Origin: JBDNFP01 sp041689775
GTDB taxonomy: Bacteria > Bacteroidota > Bacteroidia > Cytophagales > Spirosomataceae
Direction: 5' to 3'
Assembly: GCA_041689775.1 (NCBI GenBank)
Contig: JBDNFP010000150.1
Coordinates: 1 to 6,797 of the forward strand
Length of the DNA stretch: 6,797 bases
The position numbers and the translations under genes are program-made. Shown here in pieces: positions 5,173 to 6,797 of this stretch. Each line of letters opens with the position of its first letter. Positions within the stretch are counted from its first letter, which is position 1. The notes under the pieces were generated by a model. That model had not been told where the DNA came from. It made no database searches and worked only from the letters and a program-made list of their open reading frames with translations.

Positions 5173-5790
5173 TTAGCTGGCCTGATGGTAAAGAAGAAAT
5201 AGGAATAAATACAGCCACAAAGCATCCACGAAGTGCCAGTAGGTAGTCATCAGTTTCAATCTTAACTGATTGGGAGGGTTTACACTATAAATGAAAGAGT
5301 CTACGTAGGACTTATTCTTGTACGACTTAAAGAGTAATACGGCCATGAAAACCAGTCCGCCAATAATGTGGACAATGTGGAGCCCGGTGAGCACGTACAC
5401 AAAACCCGCCGATGGATTATTTTCCATCCCACTACCCTGCTCCAACATTTGATACCAGCCAAACGCCTGCATGGCAGTGAACGCTACACCTAGGAATAGT
5501 GTGGTGATTAGCAAGCTACGGTACAGCTGAAATTTATCTGATTTAAATGCATTCTTTGCTTCATGGAGACTGAGACTGCTGAGCATGATCACGATGGTAC
5601 TCAGCCAGAAGATACTAGGTAGGGAGGTTTCCTGCCAATTGGGCCCGACCTTACGAACAATGTAAATACCTAACAGTACGGTAAAAATGAGAATACTACC
5701 CGCGATACCCAACCATAGTAAAAAATTGAGCGGCTCGCGACGCTTAGTAAATATATTCTCTTGATTACGGGTACTTGGTTTCGTAGGCAT
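5173..5790 (-). CDS. Cytochrome c oxidase subunit III family protein
   Basis: The 205-residue integral membrane protein belongs to heme-copper oxidase subunit III, which stabilises subunit I of the terminal oxidase in the inner membrane. Five helices are visible at about 22-45, 58-76, 92-112, 129-154 and 183-202, the short five-helix form common in bacterial quinol and caa3-type oxidases. Family signatures are SLHEAKNAF (74-82), LFLGVAFTAMQAFGWYQM (98-115), GLHIVHIIGG (136-145, H138 and H141) and YWHFVDALWLYLF (184-196). The N-terminus MPTKPSTRNQENIF is hydrophilic, with no signal peptide; the ATG at 5790 is the first in the frame. The genes for subunits I, II and IV, which normally accompany it, are not in the window. 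It lies downstream of ispE on the same strand with a 94-base gap, so co-transcription or its own promoter are both possible. A specific symbol (ctaE, coxC, cyoC) is not assigned because the oxidase type is unknown. Confidence 0.92.
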   Translation of the reverse strand: MPTKPSTRNQENIFTKRREPLNFLLWLGIAGSILIFTVLLGIYIVRKVGPNWQETSLPSIFWLSTIVIMLSSLSLHEAKNAFKSDKFQLYRSLLITTLFLGVAFTAMQAFGWYQMLEQGSGMENNPSAGFVYVLTGLHIVHIIGGLVFMAVLLFKSYKNKSYVDSFIYSVNPPNQLRLKLMTTYWHFVDALWLYLFLFLLYHQAS

Positions 5791-5820
5791 AAGAAGGGTC
5801 TATTTCGCTAGTATCACGGT

Positions 5821-5843
5821 ATATTCTGTTTAGTAAAGAATAT
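5821..5843. promoter_or_regulatory. Inverted repeat between ispE and the subunit III gene
   Basis: ATATTCT (5821-5827) and AGAATAT (5837-5843) are perfect inverted complements around a 9-base spacer, 30 bases before the subunit III start codon. No T-run follows on the - strand, so it is a poor terminator for ispE. It could be an operator or a leader hairpin of the subunit III gene. Short AT-rich palindromes arise by chance, so support is weak. Confidence 0.25.
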
Positions 5844-5884
5844 GCCCCGGTACTTTTAACGATAAAAAATGGGAAGGATATGTT

Positions 5885-6694
5885 TCACGACAATTCTCCT
5901 TTCCAAACACTTGTACCCTCAAAATTGTTCGAGAGTTCTACCTTCTGAGGAAAGATTCCGTAAAGTGCAGAGCCCGAACCACTCATACTGGCGTATTGCG
6001 CTCCAAGACTGTACAATTTTTGTTTGTATTGATCAAGAACCGGATATTTCACAAAGAGGCCTTCTTCAAAATCGTTGACTACCGTATCACGCCATTGTTC
6101 GATGGGTTGTTGTAGTAGTTCCCGGAGGTCAGTAGCTGGTACTTTCGGCTTTACTCCGCCGTATGCCTCGGCGGTAGAGATATGTAGTCCAGGGTTGACG
6201 AGTACAATCCATTGACCACTCAGCCGGAGAGAAATGTTCTCAAACTGATCTCCTCTATCGTAGCAGTACATGGGGGTGTTTTCAATAAAAAATGCGCAAT
6301 CGCTCCCGAGCTGACGGGCATAGTGCTGCTGCTGCTCAACGGATAATCCTATCGAAAATAAATCGTTCAGGGCTTTGATGGTAAACGCACCATCGGCCGA
6401 GCCACCGCCCAGTCCGGCGCCAATTGGTATGGCCTTTAATAGGTGGATACTGACGGGAGGCAATGCGTGATCTTGCGCTAGTACACCGTAAGCTCTCAGG
6501 CAGAGGTTGGAAGTACTAGCGCCGGGAATAGGGATTCCGGACGACTGGAAAGACAGCCCATCGGCAGGCAGAATTTCCAGCGCATCGGACCAACCCACCG
6601 GGTAAAAACAAGAAGAAATAGAATGAAAACCATCGGCCCCTTTTTTAGTAATGTTGAGGCCGATGTTAATCTTGGCATTAGGAAATACAACCAT
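5885..6694 (-). CDS. ispE: 4-diphosphocytidyl-2-C-methyl-D-erythritol kinase
   Basis: This cytoplasmic GHMP kinase phosphorylates the 2-hydroxyl of CDP-methylerythritol with ATP, the fourth step of the MEP isoprenoid pathway. The 269 residues show the full set of family motifs: PNAKINIGLNI (5-15) with catalytic K8, the ATP-binding glycine loop PIGAGLGGGSADGA (90-103), GSDCAFF (130-136) with catalytic D132, and the third GHMP motif MSGSGSALYGIF (237-248). Length is slightly shorter than the roughly 280-residue E. coli enzyme, normal for Bacteroidota. The ATG at 6694 places the K8 motif at the usual distance from the start. The upstream bases ACACACAC carry no Shine-Dalgarno. The gene is probably first in its transcript: 103 bases of AT-rich sequence precede it in view and no upstream gene end is seen. 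Its presence shows that this organism makes isoprenoids by the MEP route. Confidence 0.97.
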   Translation of the reverse strand: MVVFPNAKINIGLNITKKGADGFHSISSCFYPVGWSDALEILPADGLSFQSSGIPIPGASTSNLCLRAYGVLAQDHALPPVSIHLLKAIPIGAGLGGGSADGAFTIKALNDLFSIGLSVEQQQHYARQLGSDCAFFIENTPMYCYDRGDQFENISLRLSGQWIVLVNPGLHISTAEAYGGVKPKVPATDLRELLQQPIEQWRDTVVNDFEEGLFVKYPVLDQYKQKLYSLGAQYASMSGSGSALYGIFPQKVELSNNFEGTSVWKGELS

Positions 6695-6797
6695 GTGTGT
6701 GTTTAGTAGGCAAAAATCGAACTGCGTTGGGATTAATAAATGGGATCACGAATCATAATTTAGGAATGATTAAAAAATAAGATGGTCAATTTCCGGG

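Noticed and set aside
6695..6797. Promoter upstream of ispE (GATTTTTG about 20 bases before the start on the - strand)
   Set aside because: It misses the first base of TAnnTTTG and there is no TTG box at the expected spacing, so it is too weak to list as a feature.

Overview
The window looks like chromosomal DNA of a member of the Bacteroidota, probably a Cytophagales-type marine or soil bacterium. This is inferred from four things: gene starts mostly lacking Shine-Dalgarno sequences, a TAnnTTTG-type -7 promoter element before the transporter gene, protein sequences of typical Bacteroidota flavour (DUF3050, a gluconate-dehydrogenase-like GMC oxidoreductase, a short cytochrome oxidase subunit III), and a MEP-pathway ispE. 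No ribosomal RNA, tRNA, CRISPR array, insertion sequence or complete mobile element was seen.

Layout: positions 1-362 are AT-rich (about 31% G+C by hand count) and carry the 3' end of an unrecognised gene (to 146) and a small one-helix membrane ORF (191-373). At a run of seven C (363-369) the composition jumps to about 47% G+C. From there the + strand carries what looks like the 3' remnant of a lipoprotein-type gene (to 704). This point is probably a recombination junction that truncated resident and incoming genes; a single-base frameshift in the C run is the alternative. A very strong symmetrical terminator (759-813) separates this remnant from the convergent DUF3050 gene (807-1601, - strand).

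Then comes a GMC-family FAD oxidoreductase on the - strand (1842-3557) with its own terminator (about 1690-1730), so it and the DUF3050 gene are probably separate transcripts. A 373-bp divergent intergenic region holds a heptamer repeat array, a 9-bp inverted repeat and a promoter-like element. It leads into a TetA-like MFS efflux transporter on the + strand (3931-5148). Only 24 bp after it, convergent, lies a solitary cytochrome c oxidase subunit III gene (5173-5790, - strand), preceded on the same strand by ispE (5885-6694).

The genes do not form an obvious single system. DUF3050 and GMC proteins are both likely redox enzymes. The DUF3050 protein shows residues in the order and spacing expected of heme-oxygenase-like diiron oxidases, the most interesting biochemical prediction here. 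The GMC protein carries a three-cysteine pattern like that of 3Fe-4S-containing electron-transfer glucose dehydrogenases, but lacks the usual partner subunit next door. The MFS, subunit III and IspE genes are ordinary housekeeping or accessory genes.
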